Source: Mycetocola spongiae
Lineage (GTDB): Bacteria; Actinomycetota; Actinomycetes; Actinomycetales; Microbacteriaceae
Length of the DNA: 64,000 nucleotides
Assembly (NCBI RefSeq): GCF_020424085.1
Contig: NZ_CP080203.1
Location: 3,132,755-3,196,754 of the forward strand
Reading direction: 5' to 3'
Shown here: piece by piece, positions 8,416 to 21,900 of the stretch
Position numbering within the stretch: the stretch's first letter is position 1
How the letters are laid out: each line of letters starts with the position of its first letter
The notes under the pieces: generated by a model
Told to the model about the DNA's origin: nothing
What the model saw: only the letters and a program-made list of their open reading frames with translations
The model's database searches: none
Position numbers and translations under genes: made by a program

Positions 8416-9215
8416 GCGCCGTGGCCCAGGCGGGAGAGCACGGCCTCGTGCAGCGCGCCATTGGTGGCGAGGGCGCTGCGCCCGGAGATGGTCTCGCTGC
8501 CGTCCACCGCGGTGAAGCGGCCCCCGGCCTCGGTGACGATGGCCACAAACGGCGCGATATCGTATTCCTTCACGTCGAACTCGGCCACAATATCGATCAG
8601 GCCCTCGGCGAGGAGCCCATAGGACCACATATCGCCATAGGCGCGATCGCGCCAGACATCCTCGGCGAGCGAGAGCAGCTGCGGCAGATAGCCGGCATCG
8701 CGCCACTGGCCGATGGACTGAAAACTGAGCGAGGCATCGGCGAGGGAGGAGACGCCGGAGACGCGCAGCCGGCGCGGGGGCAGGCCGTCCTCACTCAGCC
8801 AGGCGCCCTCGCCCGGGGCCGCAAACCAGCGCTTGCGGAAGGCCGGTGCGCTGGCCACACCCACGCGCGGAACGCCGTTCTCCGCGAGGGAGATCAGGGT
8901 GGCCCAATTGGGTACGCCGCGCAGGAAATTGGCGGTGCCGTCGATGGGGTCCAGGATCCACTGCCGGGAGGTGGCACCCTCGGTGCCGTATTCCTCACCG
9001 AGAATGCCGTCTCCGGGGCGCTCGCGGGCGAGGATCTCGCGCAGGGCACGCTCCACGGCCAGGTCGGCATCGGTGACATGGGTGCGGTCGGGCTTGGTGG
9101 ATACATGCAGATCGCCGGCCCGGAAGCGCTCAAGCGAGATGGCATCGGCGGCATCGGCGAGGCGGTGGGCGAGGGCCAGATCCTCGGCGGGGGAGGGCAG
9201 CGTCTGAGCGGTCAT
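8412..9215 (-). CDS. hisN: Histidinol-phosphatase / inositol monophosphatase family protein
   Basis: Metal-dependent phosphatase of the IMPase fold; actinobacterial members of this subgroup act as HisN, removing phosphate from histidinol phosphate, the penultimate histidine step. The metal-binding motifs are visible: GEEYG (about residue 75) and DPIDGTANF (about 92-100), plus a C-terminal region with VKEYDIAPFVAIVTEAGG. The start is taken as the ATG at 9215 (MTAQTL), giving 267 residues, close to the family length; the frame is open for 35 further codons without family similarity. Whether it is HisN or a general inositol phosphatase cannot be settled from sequence; no other his genes are in the window. 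Confidence 0.82.
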   Translation of the reverse strand: MTAQTLPSPAEDLALAHRLADAADAISLERFRAGDLHVSTKPDRTHVTDADLAVERALREILARERPGDGILGEEYGTEGATSRQWILDPIDGTANFLRGVPNWATLISLAENGVPRVGVASAPAFRKRWFAAPGEGAWLSEDGLPPRRLRVSGVSSLADASLSFQSIGQWRDAGYLPQLLSLAEDVWRDRAYGDMWSYGLLAEGLIDIVAEFDVKEYDIAPFVAIVTEAGGRFTAVDGSETISGRSALATNGALHEAVLSRLGHGA

Positions 9216-9320
9216 GGGTCCAGGATAGCGCGCGCCACGCCCACCCGGCGTGCCGAATTGGCGCCCGGACCCGGTACGAGGGTAATCTAGTGTTTTGTTC
9301 GGCCCACACGGGTTCAACAC

Positions 9321-9393
9321 GCACCTCTAGCTCAATCGGCAGAGCAACTGACTCTTAATCAGTGGGTTCTCGGTTCAAGTCCGAGGGGGTGCA
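9321..9393 (+). tRNA. tRNA-Lys (anticodon CTT), copy 1
   Basis: 73 nt. Acceptor GCACCTC pairs with GGGGTGC, anticodon stem ACTGA/TCAGT, loop CTCTTAA with anticodon CTT, T-loop GGTTCAAGTCC. No CCA is encoded (the next bases are CCG). Identical in sequence to the copies at 9428 and 28721. Confidence 0.97.
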
Positions 9394-9427
9394 CCGCGTG
9401 CCTCGGCCGCGCATAACTGAATAATTT

Positions 9428-9500
9428 GCACCTCTAGCTCAATCGGCAGAGCAACTGACTCTTAATCAGTGGGTTCTCGGTTCAAGTCCGAGGGGGTGCA
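9428..9500 (+). tRNA. tRNA-Lys (anticodon CTT), copy 2
   Basis: Identical 73-nt copy, 34 bases after the first. This copy is followed by a genomic CCA (9501-9503) and then by a strong terminator, so the two genes are likely transcribed together. Confidence 0.97.
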
Positions 9501-9505
9501 CCAAC

Positions 9506-9534
9506 GGCCCCCGGTTTTCCGGGGGCCTTTTTTT
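9506..9534 (+). terminator. Intrinsic terminator of the tRNA-Lys pair
   Basis: GGCCCCCGG pairs with CCGGGGGCC around a TTTT loop, followed by seven T. Confidence 0.93.
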
Positions 9535-9937
9535 GTGTCTTTTTGATATCAAACCGGGCCTGGCCCCCGTTTGGGTTACTGATATTTCCGAAAACTCGAT
9601 TAGGATCGAGATCAGAGATAACACTCGTTAGCTAACTTGCGCGGGTGACCGGGGGGATATCGATGACACCGCAGCCGACATAGCGCCGCCCGGGCCGCGC
9701 CCTCCGTGTTTTTGCCGGGGGAAAGCCAGATAGCGATTATCCGGGCCCCTGCGGGCCCGGCGAAGATCCGGGGTTAGTGCGCATCCATCCCTGCCCCGCA
9801 CGAGGTATACCACCGCACCCGGTATACCCGAGTATTAGTGCACCCGCCACACCGGTGACCCTCCGGCCGTGGCGGGTATCCGCGGTAGATCCCGGGCCGG
9901 AGGAGACAAACCCGCCCGGGCGAAAGGCACCACAGAC
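9535..9937 (+). promoter_or_regulatory. Palindrome-rich region upstream of the giant surface-protein gene
   Basis: About 400 bases without a gene. It holds four types of perfect dyad: TTTGATATCAAA (9542-9553), CTCGAT-TAGG-ATCGAG (9595-9610), GTTAGCTAAC (9627-9636), and the octamer GGTATACC twice (9804-9811 and 9821-9828, 17 bases apart). A ribosome binding site GAAAGG (9922-9927) precedes the chosen ATG at 9938. This density suggests regulator binding sites, but no regulator gene is adjacent and no single promoter stands out. Confidence 0.5.
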
Positions 9938-12900
9938 ATGACACAACCCGCATCCGGGTCCGGAAAAAAATTCCTCACCCTCCTGCTGGCCTCCGCGCTG
10001 GCCCTCTCCGGGCTCACCGCGATCGCCACGCTCAACGCGGCCGCGGCCGCGATGCCGGATAACGGATATAGTCATACCTTCTACGTGGATGATGCGCGCG
10101 ATGTGGCCGATGCAACCCCCGGCGACGGGGTCTGCGCAACCCGCTTCAGCGCGGGTACCCCGGCCGTGCCCACCTGTACGCTCTATGCCGCAATCCAGGA
10201 GGCCAATGCTCTGCCCGCCGACGCGAGCGTCCTGATCGCGCCGGCCCCGCAGATCCGCCTCGTCAACGGAACCTACGCGGCCTCCGCGGAAATCCAGCTG
10301 AACTGGAATACCACCAATAACCCCGCCCCCCAGGTGCCCGAGATGTCGCGCAGCATGGTGAACGATGCCGGCATTAACGCCGCGATCGACGGCGATACCA
10401 ATTCCCGCTATTGGGTACAGCACGATAACGTGACGCTGGACTTCCAGAACCGGCTCGGGTGGTCGATCGTGACCGACTCCGGATATAACGTGCTGCTGTT
10501 CACCGGAAAAAACCAGACGTTCCGCAACTTCACCAAGCTCACCAGCGCCGAGGGTGGCATCTATGTGGGCGCCACCGCCGAAAACTTCTCCGTGATTAAC
10601 GGTCAGGTGGCCAACCCCGCAACCACCCCGGCCCTGCCCTCAAATTATGCGCTGGAGCGCGGCATCGTGATCGTGGAGGGCGCCAAAAACACCCTGATCC
10701 AAAACGTCCATTTCCAGCGCAACTACTGGGACGCGATCCTGCTCGCCCCCGCACGCAACGGTGATCTGATCATCGACGGCCTCACCGTGGACCGCAGCAG
10801 CTGGGATCAGCCGGTGAACGGCGGCGGCTATGACCCCGTATACAACTATTTTGTGCGCAACTGGAATACCGCGGTCTCCGGCCAGAATATTCTCATCACC
10901 AATAACACCGTGCGCGCCTGGGGTGCCGATGGCGGAAACTCCAATGTGATCGACTTCACCGGCGGCACCTGGAATAACATGATGATCCGCGGCAATACCT
11001 TCACCGCCACGGTGAACCGCAGCAATAACCCGATCTATCTGAATAACCTCGGCCCGACCACCACCACGGTGCGTGATAACACGTTTATTTATGACGGCCC
11101 CGGGACCCAGAGCAGCAGCGTGAACTCCTCCTGGGTGCGCGTTAACGGCTCCACCACCGCCAATAGCAGCGATGGTGTGCGCATCTTTAATAACTCGGTG
11201 GTGGGCGGCTACTCCGCCGTGCAGATCAGTAATCAGTCGGTGACCGCCAAAACCAATCCGATCTATCGCAATATCATGACCCGGGTCGGCGGAATCGTCA
11301 CGGCGGCCAACGAGAATACACTGACCAATTCAAACGGAATCTATAACGCCGCCAATGGGCGCATCCGCACCGTATTCCCCACCGCCGCCACCGTGATCAG
11401 CGAGCCGGCGCAGGCCTGCCGCATCGATATCGCCGTGGCTCCCCCCGGCACCGGGGGCAATGCCATCCCCACCCAGGACATCTATGTGGACGTATTCCTG
11501 GGTCGCGGGGCATTCGCCGGGGGAGACGGCGAGGGCCTGGAACAGTATGTGGGCCGGATCAGCACCACCCAGGCGGCCCTCCCCGCAACCTTCGGCCTGC
11601 CCTATACCGGCACGGGTGATCAAAACGTCGTGCGCCTGCAGACCACCGAGGTGGCCACCGGCAATACCTCGCAGTATTCGCGCGTGGTGTCCGCCACCGG
11701 GCTCTCCAGCTGTGCGCCGCAGGCCTGGATTAAACAGGGAGGCTGGTTTAACGAGGCCGGTACCCTCTCCTCCACGCAGGAGGATCCCACCTCATTCCGC
11801 GATGTGAGCTTTGAGATTCGCGCCTCCGAGCCGGTGGGCAGCAACGCGCTGACCGCCGAGGACATCGTTTTCACCGGCACCGCACCCGGCCAGCAGGTGG
11901 TCTCCCTGACCCCGATCTCCCTGAATAGCTGGACCCTGGTGACCCGGGCGAACGGGACCGGAACCATCGTGCCCATGATTCCCGCGGGCGCCTTCAGCAA
12001 CGCCGCGGGGGTCAGCAATGTGGACCCCGCCAATACCACCGCGGCCCCGATTAACTTCGCCGGGTTCTCCGATATCGCCGAGACCACCGGCATCGCCGGA
12101 CCGGATATCGACCACTCGGTGCTCTATAACTCCCCGTTGGGAATCACGGGACCCGATCCGCTCGCGATCACCGTGGCCGAGCCCGGCACCGAGACGGCCA
12201 GCTTCCGCGTATCCAACCTCTCGGTGGACCCGGCGGGCCGGGTCACCAAGGCGCCCACGGCGCCGGTCATCCTGGGCCAGCAGTGGTCGGGCCTGGTGCC
12301 CGATGCCACGCTGCCCATCCCCGTGCCCGAGCAGACGGCGGCGGGAATCCTGCGTGCGCTACCCACCCACGAAAATCTGAGCGCGACCGAACCCACCCTG
12401 GATACCATCGACCGCTTTGTGGACGTCCCGGTGCAGGCGATAGATAACCTCGTGGTGGACGGCACCCGCGCGGCCACCCTCAACCTCACCGTGACCTCCG
12501 AGGACCCCGAGTTTAACGGGCTCATTCTGCGCCCGGTCCCCGTGACCGTGACCGATAATGATCGTCCCATCGCCACCGCGGCCACCCTCTCCGTGGAGAC
12601 CAACGGGCAGCTCGCCAACGGCCTCGAGAATAACGTGCTTCGCGCCCACGTGGAAAACGCCGACGGCGCCGCCGTGAGCAATGCTGCGGTGACCTTTGGC
12701 ATCCCGGAGAATACAACCTGGCCCGGCCCGGACGGTATTCCCGGTACCGAGGATGACGTGATCGGCGGGCCCGAGGCCACCGCCACGATCCTGACCGTGG
12801 AGGGCGGCGAGGCCCGCCTGCACCTGGTCAGCGAGATTCCCGGCAGCTATTCGGTAACGGCGCGCGTGAACGGGACCGAGACCATCTCGGGGTCTCCGCA

Positions 12901-15900
12901 GAGCGTCACGTTTAAGCGCGCCCCGATTGATATCGCCAATCCCGGAACCAATTTCACCGTGAGCGGCGGCTCCGTGATCGCCGATGGTGTGGCCACCCAT
13001 ACCGTGACCGTGAACCTCACCGACGGGGCCGGACATCCCGCGGCGGGCTGGGTAGACGCGCTGAGCGGAAGTGTTGTCCCCGCCGCCGGAACCGTGCTGA
13101 GCGGGTTTAGCGCGACCGAGACCCTCGGGGAATATACGGCCACGCTCACCTCCACCGTGGCCCAGACCGTCGCGGTAGCGGTGTCGCTGCGCGATGACGC
13201 CGGCACGGAAAACTCGCTGGGCCTGCTCGAGGGCGGAAACCGCAACGCGGTGTTTATTGCCGGAATACCCGAGATCGGCGAGGGCCGCTCCGGGGTCATC
13301 ATCGACGATAATAATGCCCGTCCCGCCGATGGAACGGCCGCCCATCAGATCACCGTGACGCTCGCCGATGCGCTGGGCAACCCGGTGACCGGTGTGGCCT
13401 CCCGCCTCTCCACCCGCGTGGCCGATAACGCCTCCGGGGCCGTGATCGTGAGCGCGCTCGCCGAGACCGGAACACCCGGCGTCTATCGGGCGCTGGTGCG
13501 CTCGACCTCCGCGGGTGCACACGAGATAACCGTGCTCTTTGATGGCGCCCTGGAGATTGGCTCCGTGAGTGCCCTCTTCGCGGCCGGCGCCCCGGACCTG
13601 GGCAACCCCGGAACCCGCGTGCGGGTGAGCACGGGGGAGCAGACCGTGGGTAGCGGAAGCCACAGCATCACGGTGACCCTCGCGGATGCGTTTGGCAACC
13701 CCGTCTCGGGCCAGGCCGCCAGCCTGGTCGCGACCACCCCGGGCGCGCTCGGCGGGGGAAGCATCACCGGCTTCACCGAGACGGCGACCGCCGGAACCTA
13801 TACCGCCACCATCACCTCTCAGCGGGCCGGGGATAAGGTGCTCACCACCCGCCTCGGCGTGGCCGCGATCACCGTGGACGGCAATGCCACCGCGCGCTTT
13901 ATCGCCGCCGCCGCGGACCTGGAAAATACGGGCTCCCGGATGGTCGTCTCGGGCGGCGAGGTCACCGCGGGTGAGGGCACCCACGGCGTGACCGTGACCC
14001 TCGCCGATCGCTATGGCAACCCCGTGAGTGGGCGCGCCGCGGATCTCGCCGCGATCAGCGCCGAGGACCTCGGAACCGGGGAGATCTCGGCCTTCACCGA
14101 GGGCGAGCGACCCGGCACCTATCTGGCCACCGTATCCTCCTCAATCTCGGGAGATAAAACCATCGAGGCCACCCTGGCCGGTGCGGAAATCACCGCGGGG
14201 GGCAATACGGTGGCCGCGTTTATCGCGAGCAGCGTGGACGTGGATAATATCGGCACCCGCTTCACGGTCACCGGCGGAGACCAGACCGTATCCGACGGAA
14301 CCCATACGATCACCGTGACCCTGTCCGATTCCCTCGGAAACCCCGTCCCGGACCAGGCCGCGGGAATCCTCTCCACGACCAGCGCGGACCTCGGCGGCGG
14401 GGCAATCTCGGCGTTTAGCGAGACCGATACCATCGGTACCTATACCGCGAGCGTGACCTCCACGCTGGCCGGGGATAAGCCGATCCGCACCGTATTTGGT
14501 GCCGATCGGCTGACCGTGCTCGCCGAGGGCAACGATACGGCCCGGTTTATCCCCGCCGCCGTGGACCCCGGCGCGAGCGGCTTTGAGGTGTCCTCGGGCA
14601 CCCAGACCGTGGGAACCGGAACCCATAGCGTGGACATCACCCTGCGCGATGGTTTTGGCAACCCGGTGAGCGATCGTGCCGCCGATCTGGCCGCCACCGC
14701 CACCCCCTCCACGGGCGTGACCCTGTCCGCCATCACCGAGATCTCGCCCGGACTCTATCGCGCCACGGTGGGCTCCACCGTGGCCGGAACCACCACCATC
14801 GCGGTGAGCCTGGACACCACGGATCTTGCGGCCACCGGTAATGCCGAGGCCCGCTTCCGGGCGGGCGCCGTGGACCTGGAAAACGGCAGCTTTTATACCG
14901 TCTCGGGCGGCAGCGTCTCGGTATCCGGGGTGCCACACTCCGTGAGTATCACCCTGCGCGATGCGTTTGATAACCCGGTAACCGGGCAGGCGGGCGCGGT
15001 GCTGGCAGCGACCGTGGACCCCCTCGGATCGGGCGGCATCGGTGCCTTCGTGGAATCCGAGCCGGGGCTTTATCTTGCCACCGTGACCTCCTCGGTTGCC
15101 GGAATTAAGGCGATCACCGCGACCTTCGGCGGGCTGAGCATAAGCGGCAAGGACAATACCGATGCCGACTTTATTGCCGGGGGAGTGGACCCCGGAAACG
15201 ACGCGACCCGCTATCGGGTATCCACGGGCACCGCAACCGTGGGATCCGGGGAGCACACGGTGAGCGTGACGCTCGCCGATAGCACCGGCAATCCGGTGCG
15301 CGGTCAGGCCCAGGGCCTATCCGCCATAAGCGCCCAGGCGCTGGGCGGCGGCGAGATCTCCGCGTTCACCGAGTCCGCGCAGACCCCGGGAACCTATCAG
15401 GCGCGGATCACCTCCACGCTCGCCGGCTCCAAGACCATCACGGTGCGCTTTGGTGCGGCCCCGGTGACCCTGAACGGAAACGGCATCGCGCGCTTTATCG
15501 CCGCCGATGTGGATCTCACCGGGGTGGGCTCCGGCTATCGGGTGTCCACCGGCACGGCCTCCGTGGCCGGCGGATCGCATACCGTGACGGTGACCCTGGC
15601 CGATGAATTTGGCAACCCCGTGGCCGTTCCCGCCGCGAACCTGGCCGCCGCGACCGCGGCCGGCCTGGGAACGGGAGTGATCTCCGGATTTACGGCCTCG
15701 GCCACCGCCGGCACCTTCACCGCCACGGTCACCTCAAGCCTCGCCGGGATCAAACCGATCACCGTGACCCTGGGTGCGGACCCCGTGACGTCGCGCGGAA
15801 ACGCGGACGCGAGCTTCATCGCGGGCGGCGTGGCACCGGGTTCCTCCCGGTTCACCGTATCCACGGACACGGTTCCCGCGGGAACCGGAAGCCATATGAT

Positions 15901-18900
15901 CACCACAACCCTCGCGGATGCGGCCGGAAACCCCGTTTCGGGACAGGCCGCGGGCCTGCTCGCCACCGCCGCCGGCGGGCTCGGAACCGGCTCCATCACG
16001 AGCTTTATTGAGGACGGCGCCCCGGGCAGCTATCGGGCCAGCGTGACCTCCAGCAGCGCGGGCTCCAAAACCATCTCGGTGACCTTCGGCGGCAGCGCAC
16101 TGGCAGCCGACGGAAACCGACTGGCCGTATTTAGTGCCGGGAATGTGGACCCCGGGGCCCTCGGCACCGGCTATTCCGTCTCGGGCGGCAGCGCCTCGGT
16201 CGAGGGCGGCTCGCATACCGTGACCGCAACCCTGAGCGATGCGCTGGGTAACCCCGTCTCGGGGGAATCCGCGCGGCTCGCCGCGGACACCGAGGATGCG
16301 CTTGGCGGCGGCGGCATCTCGGGCTTCACCGAGACCACCACCGCGGGACGCTATAGCGCGCTTATCACCTCCTCCATTTCCGGCGGCAAGGCCGTGACCG
16401 TGACCTATGACGCGGGCGATCTGGAACTGCGCGGAAACGGCATCGCCACGTTTATCGCCGGTGAGCCCGATACCTCCGCGGAGGGCACTCACTATCGGGT
16501 CTCCACGGGCGACCGGGTTGTGGGCGAGGGGGAACACACCGTGACCGTGAGCCTCGTGGACGCGGCCGGGAATGCCGTGACCGGCATGGACTCCACGCTG
16601 GAGGCACTCAGTACCCCGGGCCTCGGCTCGGGCGAGATCGGTGAGTTCAGCGAGTCCGAGACGGAACCGGGCACGTATACAGCCACGATCGGCTCAACGC
16701 TCGCGGGGGAAAAAACCATCACCGTCACCACCCACGATGACCCGATTAGCGCCGATGGCAATACGATTGCGAGCTTCATCGCGGCCGCCGTGGACCCCGC
16801 CGATGCGCTCAGCACCTATCGGGTATCCGCGGGCCAGGAGATCGTGGGCACGGGGGAACACACCGTGACCGTGACCCTCGGTGATGCCTATGGCAACCCC
16901 GTCTCGGGTGCCGCCGCGGGGCTGCTCGCGATCAGCGCCCAGGACATCGGCGATGGCATCATCTCCTCCTTCACCGAATCCGCGGAGGACCCCGGAACCT
17001 ATACCGCCAGCATCGGCTCCTCCCTGGCCGGGGATAAAACCATCACCGTCGGTTATGACGGGGTGGACCTGGCCACCACAGCCAATACCGTGGCGGAGTT
17101 TATCGCCGGCTCGGTGGACCCCGGAAACGCGGCCACCGGCTTCGCCGTCTCCACCGATGGTGTGGTGGTGGGCAGCGGAACCCATACGATCACCGTGACC
17201 CTGGCCGATGCCGCGGGCAACCCGGTCTCGGGGGCCGCGGGCACCCTGCTGGCCACCACCACGGCGGGCCTCGGCAGCGGATCGATCACGGCCTTCACCC
17301 CCGTCGCGGCCACCCCGGGAAGCTATACCGCAAGCGTGAGTTCCACCAGCGCGGGCAGCAAGCCGATTCAGGTGACCTCCGGCTCGCGGCCGCTGACCGC
17401 CGACGGAAACGCTGCCGCGCTCTTCCTGGCCGCGGCCGTGGACCCCGGCCAGGACGGAACCCGCTATAGCGTATCCACCGGAAATGCCGTGGTAGGCACC
17501 GGAAGTCATCTCATCACCGTGACCCTCGCGGATGGATTTGGTAACCCGGCCCCCGGCCATGCGGCCCGGCTCTCCGCCGAGGCGGAGGATCTCGGCGCGG
17601 GCGTCATCTCGGGATTTAGCCCCGGCACCACCGCGGGTACCTATACCGCGACCATCGGCTCAACCCTCGCCGGTAGCAAGGCCGTGAGCGTAAACCTGGA
17701 CACCACCGCACTCACGGTCTCCGGAAACGGCAGCGCCGTATTTATCGCCGCCGGGGTGGACCCCGACGGCGAGGACACCGGCTATCACGTCTCCACCGGG
17801 GAGGCCGTGGCCGGAGCCGGCTCCCATACCATCACGGTCACCCTGGCCGATGCCCTGGGCAACCCGGTCCCCGGAATCGCCGCGAGCCTCGTGGCCCTGA
17901 GCGAGGCCGACCTGGGCACCGGATCGATCTCGGGCTTTAGCGAGACCACCACCGCGGGCACCTATACCGCGACGGTCACCTCCACGCGCTCGGGCGAAAA
18001 GCCGATCACGGTGACCAGCGATGGCCAGGGCCTCGAGGCCTCGGGCAATACCCTCGCCCGGTTTATCGCGGGCGATCCCGCCCCGGGCAATGCCGGAACC
18101 GGATTCAGCGTGAGCACCGGGAGCGCCTCCATTGCCGGCGGAACCCATCTGATCACGGTCACCGTGGCGGATGCACTGGGCAACCCGGTACCGGGGCTCG
18201 CGGCCGATATCGCGGCCACCACAAGCGCCGATCTGGGCGATGGCGAGATCGCTAATATCACCGAGAGCGCCGTGCCGGGCACCTATATCGCTGAGGTCAC
18301 CTCCTCGCTCGCGGGAAGCAAACCCATCTCCGCGACGCTCGACGGCACGGCCCTCACGGCGCGCGGTAATACCGCGGCGGTCTTTATCGCCGGGGGAGTG
18401 AATCCCGGAAACGCCGCGACATCCTATGCGGTCAGCACGGGCAACGCGGTGGTCGGCACCGGCAGCCATACCATCACCGCGCTGCTCGCCGATTCCGGCG
18501 GGAACCCGGTGGCGGGGCAGTCCGCGGGCCTGACCGCGCAGACCCTGGACGCGCTGGGTACCGGCGTGATCTCGGGCTTCACCGAGACCACTACCGCGGG
18601 CACCTATACCGCCACGATTAGCTCCGCCGTGGCCGGCACCAAAACCGTGACCGTGCGCTTTGGCGCCACGGAACTCAACGCCGAGGGCAATACCGGGGCC
18701 GTCTTCGTTGCGGGTGCTGTCAGCCCCGAAAACCCGGGAACGGGCTTTATCGTCTCCACCGGGGAACGCGTGGTGGGGCTGGAAACCCATACGGTCACGA
18801 TCGTGCTGCGCGATGCGCTGGGCAATGCCGTCTCCGGTGCCGCCGCCGACCTCGCCGTGAACACCACCGCGAGCCTGGGCGAGGGCGAGATCGGGGCGAT

Positions 18901-21900
18901 CACCGAGGGCGGCAGCGCGGGCGTCTATACCGCCAGCATCGGCTCAACCGTGAGCGGCAGCAAGCCGATCACGGCGACCTGGGACGGCGCAGCGCTGAGC
19001 GCCACGGGCAATACCAATGCCGTATTTGCCGCGGGCGAGGTTGTGCCCAACGGCGAGGGCAGCGCGTTTAGCGTGTCCACCGGGGACGCCTCCGTGACCG
19101 ATGGATCACACCTGATCACCGTGCGGTTGGTGGATGGCTATGGCAACCCGGTACCGGGACAGGCCACCCGAATTGCCGCCGCGAGCGAGCAGCCGCTGGG
19201 CGACGGGGAGATCTCGGGATTTAGCGAGACACCCACCGCGGGCACCTATACGGCGAGCATCACCTCCTCGATCAGCGGCCCCAAGACGGTGGCGGCCACG
19301 TTCGAGAGCACCGAGCTCACCGCCTCCGGAAATAACATCGCGATCTTTACCGCGGGCGGCGTGGACCTCGGCAACGAAAACACCCGCTTCTATGTCGGCG
19401 AGGGCACGCGCGTGGTGGGGGTGGGCACCCACGAGATCACCGCGATCCTCGCCGATGCCGCCGGCAACGCCGTGCCCGGCCAGGCCGACTGCCTGAGCGC
19501 CGTGAGCGCTCAGGACCTGGGTGCGGGCTCCGTCTCGGGCTTCACCGAGACCGCGGTGGCCGGGACCTATACCGCGCAGGTCGGCTCGACCAGCGCGGGC
19601 GAAAAAACCATCACCGTGCGCTGCGGGGCCTCCGCGGTGGAGGTTGCGGGCAACGATATCGCGACCTTCATTGCCGCGGCCGTGGATCCCGGGGCGGAGG
19701 GCACCGGTTATCTGGTGACCACCGGGGACCGGGTCGTGGGCTCGGGGGGACATACCGTCACCGCGACGCTGAGCGATGAGTTTGGCAACCCCGTATCCGG
19801 CTTTGCCGTGGCGCTCGCCGCGGCCAGCTCCGCGGATCTGGGCGGCGGAGTGATCAGCGGATTTGTGGCGGGCAGCGTGCCCGGTACCTATACCGCCACG
19901 GTCACCTCCACGCGTTCCGGGGCCAAACCGATCACCGTGAGCCTGGATGATGTGGCGCTCAGCGGGGGAGCCAATACCGAGGCGGTGTTTATCGCCGCGG
20001 ACGTGGATCTCACCGCCGCGGGCACCGGCTTTGAGGTCTCCGCGGGCGAGGCCTCGGTGGCCGCGGGCTCGCATGCCGTGACCATCACCCTGCGCGATGA
20101 ATTTGGCAATGCCGTGCCCGGTCAAGCCCCGAGCCTGCTCGCCGCAACAGCGGCGGCGCTGGGCACCGGTGGAATCACCGCACCCGTGGAGACCACCACC
20201 GCCGGAACCTATTCCGCCACTATCACCTCCTCGCTGGCGGGGGAAAAGCCCGTGACCGTGACGCTCGCGGGCGAGGCCCTGACCGCGCTGGGCAATGCCA
20301 CCGCGACGTTTATCGCCGGGGGAGTGGACCCCACCCACGGGTCCTCGGGATTCATGGTGGGCACCGGCAGCGTACCCGTGGGCGGGGCCGGACACCCGAT
20401 CACCGTGACCCTGGCCGATGCCGCGGGCAACCCCGTGGCCGGCCAGGCCGCGGGCCTGCGCGGCACCTCGGTTGCGACGCTCGGGGACGGCGAGATTTCA
20501 GCCTTCACCGAGACGGATATCGCGGGAACCTATAGCGCCCAGGTCACCTCAACCAGCGCGGGCAGCAAGCCGATCGGCGTGACCTTCGGGGCCTCGGTGC
20601 TGCGCGCCGCGGGCAATGCCGATGCGCTCTTTGGCGCGGAGGCCGTGGACCTCGGGGCCGCGGGCTCGGGCCTGAGCGTGCCCGGCGGACCGGCCACCGT
20701 GGGAACGGGTTCGCACCCGATCACGATCACGCTGAGTGACCGCTATGGAAACCCCGTGGGCGGGATTACCACGCTGAGTGCCCGTACCGAGGCTGCTCTC
20801 GGCGACGGCGCAATTGGCGCGGTGACCGAGACGGCCACGGCGGGCACCTATCGGGCCATCATCACCTCAACCCTCGCCGGTCTAAAACCGGTGACCGGCC
20901 AATTTGGTGACCTGGAGATCCCGGTGCGCGGCAATGCCAACGCCGCCTTTGTCTCCGGCCCCGCCGATCCCGCGCATACCCTGATCGAGGCGACCGGCCC
21001 GATCCGCGCGGATGGGATCGAGGCGAGCACCGTGACCGTGCAACTGCGGGACGGCTTTAATAACCCCGCGACCGCGGTGGTTCCCGTGGCACTCAGCACC
21101 ACGCTGGGCACCCCGGGGGAGATGGTCCATATCGCCGAGGGCGAGTATCGCGGGCAGGTGCGCTCGCTGACCCCGGGAACCGCCGTGGTGACCCCCGTGG
21201 TTCAGGGCGTGCGCGCGGCAGTCACGGCGGAGATTATCTTCCTCGACGCCACCCCGCCGGCCCCGCCCGTGCCCGAACCCACCGCGGGCTCCTCGGTCTC
21301 GGGATGCTCCGAGCCGGGCAGCACGGTGACCGTTTATGATGCCGCCGGGCGCGTGATCGGGGTGACCACCGCCGGGGAGGACTGCCGCTTCACCGCGCAG
21401 CTGAGCCCCCGCCAGGAGCCGGGTGCCGTGATCTTCCTCACGGCCACCGATGCCGATGGTGATGTCTCCGAGCGGGCCAGCGTCCGGGTGGGCCTCATCA
21501 CGCTCGACCTGGAATCCGATCCGCTCACCGCGGGAGACGTGCAGCGCGCCTTTGGCCACCACTTCCAGCCGGGAGAGGAGGTCTCGGGCCTGCTGCAATC
21601 CGATCCGATTGCGCTGGGCACCCGCATGGCCGATGCCGAGGGCAACGTGATCTTCGAGGTGCGGATCCCGAGCGATTTTGAGCCCGGAATCCACCGCGTC
21701 ACGCTCACCGGCTCCTTCAGCGGTGCCGTATCCGCGACCTTTGAGGTCAGGGCCCCGGCCCCGATCATCACCGGACCGGGCCTCTCGCTCACGGGAGCCA
21801 GCGCAATCCTGCCCCTCGGGCTCGGCGCGCTGCTGCTGCTCGTGGGCGGATGGCTGCTGATCCTGCGCCGCAAGAAGAGGGAAAATGATGTCACACTCGA

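Noticed and set aside
8416..8706. Upstream extension of the alpha/beta hydrolase to 8706
   Set aside because: It would overlap hisN by 290 bases with Arg-rich shadow sequence; the ATG at 8415 overlaps the hisN stop as ATGA and precedes a membrane helix.
9321..9500. The tandem tRNA-Lys pair as an attachment site of an integrated element
   Set aside because: Both tRNAs are complete, no integrase gene is near, and no phage-like genes follow; the next gene is the surface protein.
9869..9937. Upstream extension of the giant protein start to 9869
   Set aside because: It would place a 23-residue Arg/Gly-rich stretch before the signal peptide; the ATG at 9938 has a spaced ribosome binding site.
12359..13984. 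541-codon minus-strand open frame inside the giant surface-protein gene, and similar long antisense frames up to 20395
   Set aside because: Mirror frames caused by GC-rich repetitive coding sequence; rich in Gly, His and Arg, no domain, no start signals.
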